DNA of 64,000 nt, from NCBI RefSeq assembly GCF_020164745.1, contig NZ_JAIUGV010000009.1:248001-312000 (forward strand). Reading direction: 5' to 3'. The position numbers and the translations under genes are program-made. The notes beneath the pieces are model-generated. The model did no database searches. It saw nothing but the letters and a program-made list of their open reading frames with translations, and was not told the origin of the DNA. The DNA comes from Mesorhizobium sp. ES1-4 (GTDB lineage Bacteria; Pseudomonadota; Alphaproteobacteria; Rhizobiales; Rhizobiaceae). Within the stretch, counting starts at the first letter, position 1. The number at the start of each line of letters is the position of its first letter. Below are positions 33,643-40,958 of the stretch, piece by piece.

Positions 33643-33912
33643 ATGTCCCAGCGTCAATCAGCGACGCCGCCGAAAGAAGCGAAGCTGTTTCGCAACAACC
33701 GGAGCCAGGCAGTGCGCATTCCCGTCGAGTTCGAACTTCCGGGTGAGAAGGTCCTGATCAGCCGTGAAGGCGACCGCCTGATTATCGAACCTGTTCGAAA
33801 ACCCGGCCTCGCCGCACTGCTTGCCCAGTGGGCGAAAGAGCCGCAACTTGGCCCCGAAGACGATTTTCCCGAGATCGACGATGCCCCTGTCGAATCCGAG
33901 GACATTTTTTGA
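33643..33912 (+). CDS. vapB: Type II antitoxin VapB (AbrB/SpoVT-type)
   Basis: An 89-aa antitoxin. The N-terminal swapped-hairpin DNA-binding region reads KLFRNNRSQAVRIPVEFELP (about 14-33) followed by GEKVLISREGDRLIIEP. The acidic C-terminus (PEDDFPEIDD) would neutralise the toxin. This is the usual VapB (MazE/AbrB fold) layout. It shares one base with the toxin start (TGATG). AGGAGGC lies before its ATG. Confidence 0.92.
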   Translation: MSQRQSATPPKEAKLFRNNRSQAVRIPVEFELPGEKVLISREGDRLIIEPVRKPGLAALLAQWAKEPQLGPEDDFPEIDDAPVESEDIF

Positions 33913-34310
33913 TGCGGTTCATGCTGGACACGAATGTCATCAGCGACATGATCCGAAATCCTGCCGGCAAAGCTGCCAGTGCCGTGATGCGTGAGGGAGA
34001 CGCCGCAGTGTGCACCAGCATCGTCGTTGCTGGGGAATTGCGGTATGGCTGCGCCAAGAAGGGATCAGCCAAGCTGCTCAAGAAAGTCGAGGAACTGCTG
34101 GCAGAGATTCCTGTCTTGCCGCTCGATGTGCCGGTGGACGTTGAGTATGGCGCCCTTCGAGCAGAGCTGGAGGCCGTTGGTCAACCCATTGGACATAATG
34201 ATCTTTTTATCGCCGCCCATGCCTGCGTGCTGGGTGTTACGTTGGTGACCGCCAATACCGGAGAATTCAACCGGATACGGAACCTGAAAATCGAGAACTG
34301 GCTGGAGTAG
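33912..34310 (+). CDS. vapC: Type II toxin VapC, PIN-domain ribonuclease
   Basis: A 132-aa PIN-domain endoribonuclease. Acidic metal-binding residues are Asp in MLDTNVISD (Asp5), Glu in AGELRYG, Asp in GHNDLFIAAHA and a C-terminal TANTGEFNRI region. Start: ATG at 33912, overlapping the vapB stop, so the two are co-translated. It probably cleaves an RNA such as initiator tRNA, as typical VapC toxins do. It ends 18 bp from the convergent cysA stop. Confidence 0.93.
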   Translation: MRFMLDTNVISDMIRNPAGKAASAVMREGDAAVCTSIVVAGELRYGCAKKGSAKLLKKVEELLAEIPVLPLDVPVDVEYGALRAELEAVGQPIGHNDLFIAAHACVLGVTLVTANTGEFNRIRNLKIENWLE

Positions 34311-34328
34311 CGCGCTCGACCGCTGGAA

Positions 34329-35369
34329 TTATGCCGCCGCAAACAGCTTCCAACGCCCCGGCCGAAACGCCACGCGGCTCTTCTGAGCCGCCGGATGATC
34401 GACCGGGAGTTCTACCTCGACCCGCTGGCGCCCGCCGCCGATTTCGAGCTCGACGCGCCGTGTGCCGGCGACGCGGCGGCTGGCAGCCACGGTGCCGGCG
34501 ATGCAGCCGCTGCAGCCGTCCAGCAATTCGACATCATGCGGACGGAAATAGAGCTTTGCATGCCCCGACGGCGCATGCGGAGCCTGCAATCCGATCGGAC
34601 GGTCGGCGAGCCAGATCTCGCCATTCTCGACCTTGACCGGAAGCGAGCTGGATTCGCCGATGAAGCCGTAGACGAAGGGCGAATTCGGCGTGTCGTAGAT
34701 GTCGTCGGCGGTGCCGACCTGCTCGATGCGACCCTGGCTCATCACCACGACGCGGTCGGCCAGTTCCAGCGCCTCTTCCTGATCGTGGGTGACGAAGACG
34801 GTGGTGTGGCCGGTGGCGTCATGGATTTCCCGCAGCCAGCGGCGCAATTCCCGGCGCACCTGCGCATCGAGCGCGCCGAACGGTTCGTCGAGCAGCAGCA
34901 CCTTGGGTTCGATGGCCATCGCGCGCGCCAACGCCACGCGCTGGCGCTGGCCGCCTGAAAGCTGCGCGGGATAGCGCTTCTCCAGCCCTGAAAGCTGCAC
35001 GAGATCGAGAAGTTCGGAGGCACGGCGGCGGATTTCCTGAGCGGGCGGGCGCGCCGGTCCATGCCGGACCTTCAGGCCGAAGCCGATATTGTCGGCCACC
35101 GTCATGTGCCGGAACAGCGCATAGTGCTGGAAGACGAAGCCGACATTGCGCTCCTGGATCGATTTCCGCGAAGCGTCCTCGTCGCCGAAGAAGATGTTTC
35201 CGCGCGTCGGGCGCTCCAGCCCGGCGATCAGCCTGAGCAGCGTCGTCTTGCCGGAACCGGACGGACCCAGCAGCGCGATCAGTTCGCCCGACTTGATGTC
35301 GAGCGAGACGTCGTGGAGCGCCGGAAACCGCTCGAACTCCTTGCGCACATTGGCAACGCGAACTTCCAT
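34329..35369 (-). CDS. cysA: Sulfate/thiosulfate ABC importer ATPase CysA
   Basis: A 346-aa ATPase. Walker A is GPSGSGKTT, the Q-loop FVFQHYALFRHMTV is characteristic of CysA, signature LSGGQRQRVALARA, Walker B VLLLDEPFGALD, H-loop FVTHDQEEA. A C-terminal TOBE-like regulatory part follows (from about residue 240). It couples ATP hydrolysis to sulfate and thiosulfate uptake with CysT and CysW. It is the last gene of the four-gene operon; a 70-bp gap that contains an inverted-repeat element separates it from cysW. Confidence 0.96.
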   Translation of the reverse strand: MEVRVANVRKEFERFPALHDVSLDIKSGELIALLGPSGSGKTTLLRLIAGLERPTRGNIFFGDEDASRKSIQERNVGFVFQHYALFRHMTVADNIGFGLKVRHGPARPPAQEIRRRASELLDLVQLSGLEKRYPAQLSGGQRQRVALARAMAIEPKVLLLDEPFGALDAQVRRELRRWLREIHDATGHTTVFVTHDQEEALELADRVVVMSQGRIEQVGTADDIYDTPNSPFVYGFIGESSSLPVKVENGEIWLADRPIGLQAPHAPSGHAKLYFRPHDVELLDGCSGCIAGTVAASRRVAGTRRVELEIGGGRQRVEVELPVDHPAAQKSRVAFRPGRWKLFAAA

Positions 35370-35388
35370 CTACAGTCCCTTTTTTGTG

Positions 35389-35438
35389 AATGCATGTCGT
35401 TGTCCCAAAACCGGTAGCCACTTTGGGCGACATGCATT
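35389..35438. repeat. Inverted-repeat intergenic element between cysW and cysA
   Basis: AATGCATGTCG (35389-35399) pairs perfectly with CGACATGCATT (35428-35438), and inside it CCCAAA (35404-35409) pairs with TTTGGG (35422-35427), with an ACCGGTAGCCAC loop. It resembles short dispersed elements of the GCATGTCG...CGACATGC kind seen in rhizobial genomes. In the cys mRNA it would form a hairpin between the cysW stop and the cysA ribosome binding site. Confidence 0.7.
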
Positions 35439-35439
35439 G

Positions 35440-36324
35440 CTAATGTCCGCGCGTCGCGGCGAGCTCGGCGCCGTAGCGCATCTCGAGCAGCGTTTTCAGA
35501 ACCAGCGTGACGAGCGCCAGCCCGGCAAGCAACGAGGCGACGGCGAAGGCGCCGACGGCGTTGTATTCGTTGTAGAGAATTTCGACATGCAGCGGCATGG
35601 TGTTGGTCAGGCCCCTGATGTGGCCCGACACCACCGAAACCGCGCCGAACTCGCCCATGGCGCGCGCGTTGCACAGGAGCACGCCGTAGAGCAGGCCCCA
35701 TTTGACGTTGGGCAGGGTCACATACCAGAAAGTCTGCCAGCCACTGGCGCCAAGCGAAAGGGCGGCTTCTTCATCGCCATTGCCTTGTTCCTGCATGAGC
35801 GGGATCAATTCGCGGGCGACGAAGGGAAAGGTGACGAAGACTGTGGCCAGAACGATGCCTGGCACCGCGAACAGGATCTGGATGCCATGTGCCTTCAGCC
35901 ACTCGCCGAGCAACCCCTGCGCGCCGAACAGAAGCACGTAGACCAGACCCGAAATGACAGGCGAGACCGAGAAAGGCAGATCGATCAGCGTGGTCAGAAA
36001 AGCCTTGCCCTTGAACTCGAACTTGGCGATCGCCCAGGCAGCCGAAATGCCGAAGACGATGTTGAGCGGTACCGAGATCGCCGCCACCAGCAAGGTCAGG
36101 TGGATCGCCGAACGGGTGTCCGCATCGCCCAGCGATTCCAGATACGTGCCAATGCCCTTGGCGAAGGCTTCCTTGAAGACGATGATCAGCGGCAGCAGCA
36201 GGAAGACGGCGAGAAAGACGAAGGCGATGGCCATCAGCACGGCCCGTGCCGGCCTGCTTTCGGTTACCGCCGCGGACTTGCTCGCGTGATGCGGTTCCCA
36301 GGATTTGATCTCGGGGTCAGCCAT
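35440..36324 (-). CDS. cysW: Sulfate ABC importer permease CysW
   Basis: A 294-aa permease with six helices. The first follows a hydrophilic N-terminus (about residues 25-50: AVLMAIAFVFLAVFLLLPL). The family-typical VSPVISGLVYVLLFG and EEAALSLGASGWQTFWYVTL, the ATPase-docking loop, are present. The ATG at 36324 lies inside the end of cysT (8-bp overlap). Together with CysT it forms the sulfate channel. The stop precedes the inverted-repeat element that separates it from cysA. Confidence 0.95.
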   Translation of the reverse strand: MADPEIKSWEPHHASKSAAVTESRPARAVLMAIAFVFLAVFLLLPLIIVFKEAFAKGIGTYLESLGDADTRSAIHLTLLVAAISVPLNIVFGISAAWAIAKFEFKGKAFLTTLIDLPFSVSPVISGLVYVLLFGAQGLLGEWLKAHGIQILFAVPGIVLATVFVTFPFVARELIPLMQEQGNGDEEAALSLGASGWQTFWYVTLPNVKWGLLYGVLLCNARAMGEFGAVSVVSGHIRGLTNTMPLHVEILYNEYNAVGAFAVASLLAGLALVTLVLKTLLEMRYGAELAATRGH

Positions 36325-37168
36325 AGCGCTTGCGGCTCCATGTCTGCACCAGATTGACGATCAACAGCATGAGGAAGGACAGCGCCAGCATGATTGCCGC
36401 AATCGCGGTCGCCGCCGGGTAATTGTATTCCTCGAGCCGGATGACGATCAAAAGCGGTGCGATCTCCGACTTGTAGGGCAGGTTGCCGGCGATGAAGATC
36501 ACCGAGCCGTATTCACCGACGCCGCGCGCGAAGGCCAGCGAAAAGCCGGTGATGATAGCCGGCGCCAGGCCGGGAAACAGCACGCGGGTGATGATCTGGA
36601 AGCGGCTGGCGCCAAGCGTGGCGGCGGCTTCCTCCACCTCCTTGTCGATCTCTTCCATGATCGGCTGCACGGTGCGCACGACGAAGGGCAGGCCGATGAA
36701 GATCAGCGCGATGAGGATGCCGAGCGGCGTGTAGGCGACCTTGATGCCGAGCGGCGCCAGGAGGTGGCCGATCCAGCCGTTCGGTGCGTAAAGCGTGGTG
36801 AGCGCGATGCCGGCGACCGCCGTCGGCAGCGCGAATGGCAGGTCGACCATGGCGTCGACGATGCGGCGGCCGGGAAAACGGTAGCGCACCAGCACCCAGG
36901 CGACGAGCGTGCCGAAGACGACATTGACCGCAGCCGCGACGAACGCCGTGCCAAAGCTGATCTGAAGTGCGTTGACCGTGCGGCGATCGGTGGCGATCGC
37001 CCAGAACTCGGGCCAGCCAAGAGCGGCCGAGCGCCAGATCAGCCCGGATAGCGGGATGAGGATGATGAGGGTGAGATAGGCGAGCGAGAAGCCCAGCGTC
37101 AATCCAAAACCCGGAATGACGCTGGGCTGCTTGAACCGCCACCCCGCCTGCGCGGATGCTGTGGTCAT
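36317..37168 (-). CDS. cysT: Sulfate ABC importer permease CysT (CysU)
   Basis: A 283-aa permease. The N-terminal helix region is PGFGLTLGFSLAYLTLIILIP. The family signature MVDLPFALPTAVAGIALTTL and the docking loop EVEEAAATLGASRFQI identify CysT. The ATG at 37168 is 22 bp after the stop of the binding-protein gene. The end overlaps cysW by 8 bp. It forms the channel for sulfate with CysW. Confidence 0.95.
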   Translation of the reverse strand: MTTASAQAGWRFKQPSVIPGFGLTLGFSLAYLTLIILIPLSGLIWRSAALGWPEFWAIATDRRTVNALQISFGTAFVAAAVNVVFGTLVAWVLVRYRFPGRRIVDAMVDLPFALPTAVAGIALTTLYAPNGWIGHLLAPLGIKVAYTPLGILIALIFIGLPFVVRTVQPIMEEIDKEVEEAAATLGASRFQIITRVLFPGLAPAIITGFSLAFARGVGEYGSVIFIAGNLPYKSEIAPLLIVIRLEEYNYPAATAIAAIMLALSFLMLLIVNLVQTWSRKRYG

Positions 37169-37190
37169 GTCGTCCCGATCTGAATCTAGA

Positions 37191-38219
37191 TCACTGGGCC
37201 GGCTTGTAGATCTGGTCGAATATACCGCCGTCGCCGAAGTGATAAGGCTGTGCCTTCTTCCAGCCGCCGAAAAGCGGGTCGTCGATGGTGATCAGCTTGA
37301 TCGGCGGCAGCTTGGCGAGATCCTCGGGCGGAACCAGTTCGGGCTTGGACGGCCGGTAGTGGTTCCTGGCGATGATGGTCTGGCCTTCCCTGGAATAGAG
37401 GTAGCCCAGATAGGCCTCGGCCACCTTGCGCGTGCCCCTGGCGTCGACATTGGCGTCAACCACGGCCACCGGCGGCTCGGCGAGGATCGAGGTCGGCGGA
37501 TAGACGATGTCGAAATTGTCGGCGCCGAATTCGTCGAGCGCCAGGTAGGCGTCGTTTTCCCAGGCGATCAGCACGTCGCCGAGCCCTTTTTGCGCGAAGG
37601 TCACGGTCGAGCCGCGCGCGCCGGTGTCGAGTACGGGAGCATTGGCGTAGAGCTTGCCGACGAATTCCTTGGTCCTGGCTTCATCGCCGCCGTCATTGGC
37701 GTTGGCATAGGCCCAGGCCGCGAGATAGTTCCAGCGCGCGCCGCCCGAGGTCTTGGGGTTGGGCGTGATAACCTCGACGCCGTCCTTGACGAGGTCGTTC
37801 CAGTCGTGGATGCCCTTGGGGTTGCCTTTGCGGACCAAGAAGATGATGGTCGAGGTGTAAGGCGCTGAATTGTTTGCGAATTTCGTGCGCCAGTCGGGAT
37901 TGATCTTCTTGGACTTCGAAACGATGGCGTTGATGTCGCCTTCGAGCGCCAGTGTCACCACATCGGCGTTCAGGCCGTCGATCAGGGCGCGGGCCTGAGC
38001 GCCGGATCCGCCATGTGACTGCTGGATGGTGACCGTCTCGCCGGTCTCAGTCTTCCAATGCGCGGCGAAGGCATTGTCATAGGCCTTGTAGAGTTCACGC
38101 GTCGGATCGTAAGAGACGTTGAGAATGGTGGTGTCGGCAAACGCGAAACCGAGCGTGCCGAACTGGACAGATGCGGCGACCAGCGCGCCGAGCAGTTTCC
38201 GGAAATGAGGTTTGGTCAT
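37191..38219 (-). CDS. sbp: Periplasmic sulfate-binding protein
   Basis: A 342-aa periplasmic receptor. The signal peptide is about residues 1-28 (cleavage after FAFA). Mature motifs are LNVSYDPTRELYKAY and QSHGGSGAQARAL, both nearly as in E. coli Sbp, where these loops bind the sulfate ion, and DVVTLALEGD. ATG at 38219 is preceded by GGAGGTAG; a longer in-frame start at 38363 would add a non-signal-like tail. It is the first gene of the sulfate operon sbp-cysT-cysW-cysA. An inverted repeat lies 29 bp upstream of the start. Confidence 0.93.
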   Translation of the reverse strand: MTKPHFRKLLGALVAASVQFGTLGFAFADTTILNVSYDPTRELYKAYDNAFAAHWKTETGETVTIQQSHGGSGAQARALIDGLNADVVTLALEGDINAIVSKSKKINPDWRTKFANNSAPYTSTIIFLVRKGNPKGIHDWNDLVKDGVEVITPNPKTSGGARWNYLAAWAYANANDGGDEARTKEFVGKLYANAPVLDTGARGSTVTFAQKGLGDVLIAWENDAYLALDEFGADNFDIVYPPTSILAEPPVAVVDANVDARGTRKVAEAYLGYLYSREGQTIIARNHYRPSKPELVPPEDLAKLPPIKLITIDDPLFGGWKKAQPYHFGDGGIFDQIYKPAQ

Positions 38220-38582
38220 TTCTACCTCCGTTTTTAACCCCTCTAAATCTACCGAATTGATAGAAATAAGATGCAATGAATGTTGCCTTTTTTGTCCTCC
38301 AGGAGAAAATATTCCGCGATTGGTGGCAATGATGGGAAATATCTTCCTTGCGGTGCTCCGCACGGAGTCGGGCCGCCATCCAGCCTATCCTGTCCGGGGA
38401 TGCGCGGTTACCGGTGGGCAGGGATCGGCACGGGCGGAGAAGAGGATCGCCGCAAGAGCACTACCGAAGCGAACGCCGACGCTGCCGACAATAGATTATT
38501 GTGCCTCGGAACAGGCATGGGCGAATATCCTGTTATCCGCTGGCCTTATCGAAAACTAACTCTCTGAATCGCTTGGCTCACT
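38220..38582. other. Intergenic region between sbp and pbpC (363 bp)
   Basis: It contains the ribosome binding site and promoter side of the sulfate operon, with the inverted repeat at 38248-38264 and an AT-rich stretch (38265-38340). Two small frames on the plus strand have no recognisable features or ribosome binding sites. I see no riboswitch structure that I can name. Confidence 0.5.
38248..38264. promoter_or_regulatory. Inverted repeat upstream of the sulfate operon (Rrf2-type candidate)
   Basis: TCTACC-GAATT-GATAGA: the arms match at five of six positions with a 5-bp spacer. It is 29-45 bp upstream of the sulfate-binding-protein ATG. Its symmetry suits a dimeric winged-helix protein such as the Rrf2 regulator at 32806. 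No second copy was seen in the Rrf2 promoter. Confidence 0.4.
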
Positions 38583-40688
38583 CTACTCAACAAACACTTT
38601 CACACTCGCCGCCCGTCCGGCCGCGTCGATGACGGTCAGCGTCGAGTAACCCGCGCCGTCGGGCAGCCAGGTTGCGGTGCGGCGGCGGTCGAGGCCGATG
38701 AGCGGCTTGCCGTTGGCCAGCCAGCGGAACGGCGCGCGGCCGCCTTGTAGTTTCAGCACCAGCGGCGAGGCGTCGGCGGAGTTGGTGGCGAGATCGACGC
38801 GGGCGCCGTCCGGCGGGAAAACGATGGTCGGCGCGGGTTCGGTCGGTGCCGCCTGCACCAGGCCGTCGGCGCCGGCGCCGAAGCGCGCAAGCGTCACCGG
38901 AAGGTCTTCGCGTTTGGGGGTAAAGGCGCCAGGCGGCTTGCCGGGCAGCGGCACGGTGGCGAGGCCGGAGCGGACAAACCCCTCGAACAGGATCGGGGCG
39001 GCCGAGACATAGCCGGAGAGGCCCGGCACCGCGCCGGCATCGGGCCGGCCGACCCAGACACCCAGCACATAGCGGCCATCGAAGCCGACCGACCATGCGT
39101 CGCGGTAGCCATAGGAGGTGCCGGTCTTGTAGGCGATACCACGCTGCAAGGCGCCTTCAGGCGGCTTCACACCCGACAAAATGTCGATGATCTGCCAGTT
39201 CGCCTGGTCGTTGAGGATGGTGGTGGTCGAACTCACGGCATCGGCCGGCTCGGTGCCGTCATGCAGCGAGTGCGTCTTGCCGCCATTGGCGAGCCCTGTG
39301 TAGAGCTGGACAAGGTCGCGCAACGTGACGCCGACGCCGCCGAGGCCAATGGCCAGGCCCGGCGCTTCGTTGACCGGCAGGACCGGGTTTACGCCGGCCT
39401 GGCGGAAGCGCGCGGTCAGCCGCGCCGGGCCGACTGCATCGAGCACCCGGATCGCCGGCACGTTGAGCGACAGTTGCAAAGCCTGGCGGATGCTGACATC
39501 GCCCTGATAGCCCATATCGAAGTTCTTCGGCCTGTAGCCGCCGAAATCGACCGGGCTGTCCTCGATCAGCGTTTCCTGCGCCACCAGTCCCTGCTCGAAC
39601 GCAAGGCCATAGATGAAGGGCTTCAGCGTCGAGCCGGGGGACCGCACGATCTTGGTCATGTCGATCCAGCCGGAACGGCTGGAATCGAAGAAATTGGCCG
39701 AGCCCACTTCGCCCAGAATGTCGCCGGTGCGGGCATCGGCCAGCACCATGGCGACGGACAGACGCGGCCCGAGCTTGGTGGCGGCTTTGCGCGCCACCTG
39801 TTCCAGCCCCTGCTGGACGCTTTTGCGGATCGTCAGCTTGAGCGGCTGGCCGGGCACGGCCCTGGGCAGCATCGCATAGGAGGCGTGCGCGGCGAGCGCC
39901 GGCAAGGCACGCCGCAGGCCCGAGACATCGTCGAGTGCCGCGCGTGCCGCCTCGCGTTCGCCGATCAGGCCGGAGGACACCATACGGCTCAGCACACGAT
40001 CGCGCGCGGCATGGGCGATCTCGAGATTGCGGTCGGGGCGGCGCTTTTCAGGCAATTGGGGGAGGGCGACGAGAAGCGCGGCCTCGGAAACGGTGAGCCG
40101 CTTGGGTTCCTTGCCGAAATAGGCGAGCGAAGCGGCGCGCACGCCTTCCAGATTGCCGCCATAGGGCGCCAGCGTCAGATAGCGCTCCAGGATCTCGCGC
40201 TTCGACAGCCGCCGTTCGATCTGGATGGCGCGCAGCATCTGTTTGATCTTGGAGCCGAGGCTGCGGCTTTCGCGCGGCTCGATCAGGCGGGCGAGCTGCA
40301 TCGACAGGGTCGAGCCGCCCGAGACGATATGGCCGCTGGTGACGAGCTGACCGGCGGCACGGCCGAGCGCCAGCACGTCGACGCCCTTATGGTCCCAGAA
40401 GCGCTTGTCCTCATAGGTGACCAGCATGTCGACGAACTGCTTGTCGACCTGGTCGAGCCGGGTCTCCAGCCGCCAGTAGCCGTCCGCCGTGGCGAAGGCG
40501 CGCAACAGCTGGCCGTCGCGGTCCTGGACTTCGGTCGAGACGGTGAGTTTCTCGGCAAGCGGGGGCGGTAAGGCGCGGTCAAGCTCCCAGAGGGTGGCGA
40601 CGGAGAGGGCGAGAATGCCGGCGCAAGAAGCAGCGGTTATGGCGGCGCGGCGCAGGAATTTTCTGGAGAACACGGCGCCGCCCCTCAT
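38583..40688 (-). CDS. pbpC: Penicillin-binding protein 1C (bifunctional class A)
   Basis: A 701-aa inner-membrane enzyme that polymerises and crosslinks peptidoglycan. One membrane anchor (about 15-37). The transglycosylase domain has the catalytic Glu93 in TYEDKRFWDHKG, and GGSTLSMQLARL. The transpeptidase domain has the SxxK serine in PGSTLKPF, SLN in LSLNVPA and KTGTS. A C-terminal PbpC-specific domain (BiPBP_C) closes the protein. ATG at 40688 is preferred; a TTG 54 bases upstream is possible but weak. It lies next to an alpha-2-macroglobulin gene, as in many Gram-negative bacteria, where the two are thought to work in repair after wall damage. Confidence 0.93.
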   Translation of the reverse strand: MRGGAVFSRKFLRRAAITAASCAGILALSVATLWELDRALPPPLAEKLTVSTEVQDRDGQLLRAFATADGYWRLETRLDQVDKQFVDMLVTYEDKRFWDHKGVDVLALGRAAGQLVTSGHIVSGGSTLSMQLARLIEPRESRSLGSKIKQMLRAIQIERRLSKREILERYLTLAPYGGNLEGVRAASLAYFGKEPKRLTVSEAALLVALPQLPEKRRPDRNLEIAHAARDRVLSRMVSSGLIGEREAARAALDDVSGLRRALPALAAHASYAMLPRAVPGQPLKLTIRKSVQQGLEQVARKAATKLGPRLSVAMVLADARTGDILGEVGSANFFDSSRSGWIDMTKIVRSPGSTLKPFIYGLAFEQGLVAQETLIEDSPVDFGGYRPKNFDMGYQGDVSIRQALQLSLNVPAIRVLDAVGPARLTARFRQAGVNPVLPVNEAPGLAIGLGGVGVTLRDLVQLYTGLANGGKTHSLHDGTEPADAVSSTTTILNDQANWQIIDILSGVKPPEGALQRGIAYKTGTSYGYRDAWSVGFDGRYVLGVWVGRPDAGAVPGLSGYVSAAPILFEGFVRSGLATVPLPGKPPGAFTPKREDLPVTLARFGAGADGLVQAAPTEPAPTIVFPPDGARVDLATNSADASPLVLKLQGGRAPFRWLANGKPLIGLDRRRTATWLPDGAGYSTLTVIDAAGRAASVKVFVE

Positions 40689-40770
40689 TGTCTTGCCGGG
40701 ACGGCGGCCCTTCGGGCGTTCGCCGTTCGAAAAGCCGAGCAATTGGCTTTTCGTCCGCTACGCGGACCAC

Positions 40771-40912
40771 GTCTCACCTCCCCGTATAGTGACGGGGAGA
40801 AAGGCGCCGTTGCTGATGGTTTCGCCAATCGCCAGCGTTGCAGAAAGAGCGGCGAAGTTCGAGACAGCTCCCTTCTCCCCGTCACTATACGGGGAGAAGG
40901 TGCCGGCAGGCG
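40771..40912. repeat. Paired palindromic elements between pbpC and the alpha-2-macroglobulin gene
   Basis: The right unit is a 12-bp perfect stem, CCTTCTCCCCGT (40871-40882), loop CACTAT, ACGGGGAGAAGG (40889-40900). The left unit is an 8-bp stem, CTCCCCGT (40778-40785) with ACGGGGAG (40792-40799). The two units are inverted copies of each other. This is the kind of dispersed palindrome that occurs in many copies in rhizobial genomes. It may also process the bicistronic mRNA. Confidence 0.7.
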
Positions 40913-40958
40913 GATGAGGGGCAGCACAAGCCTCGCGTTCATATTCGTCAGCATCACC

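Noticed and set aside
38212..38559. A 115-codon plus-strand frame in the gap between sbp and pbpC.
   Set aside because: No ribosome binding site, start inside the sulfate-binding-protein gene region, and no recognisable features.
38220..38582. A possible SAM-type riboswitch upstream of the sulfate operon.
   Set aside because: No conserved pairing scheme that I could identify; only the short inverted repeat at 38248-38264 is supported.
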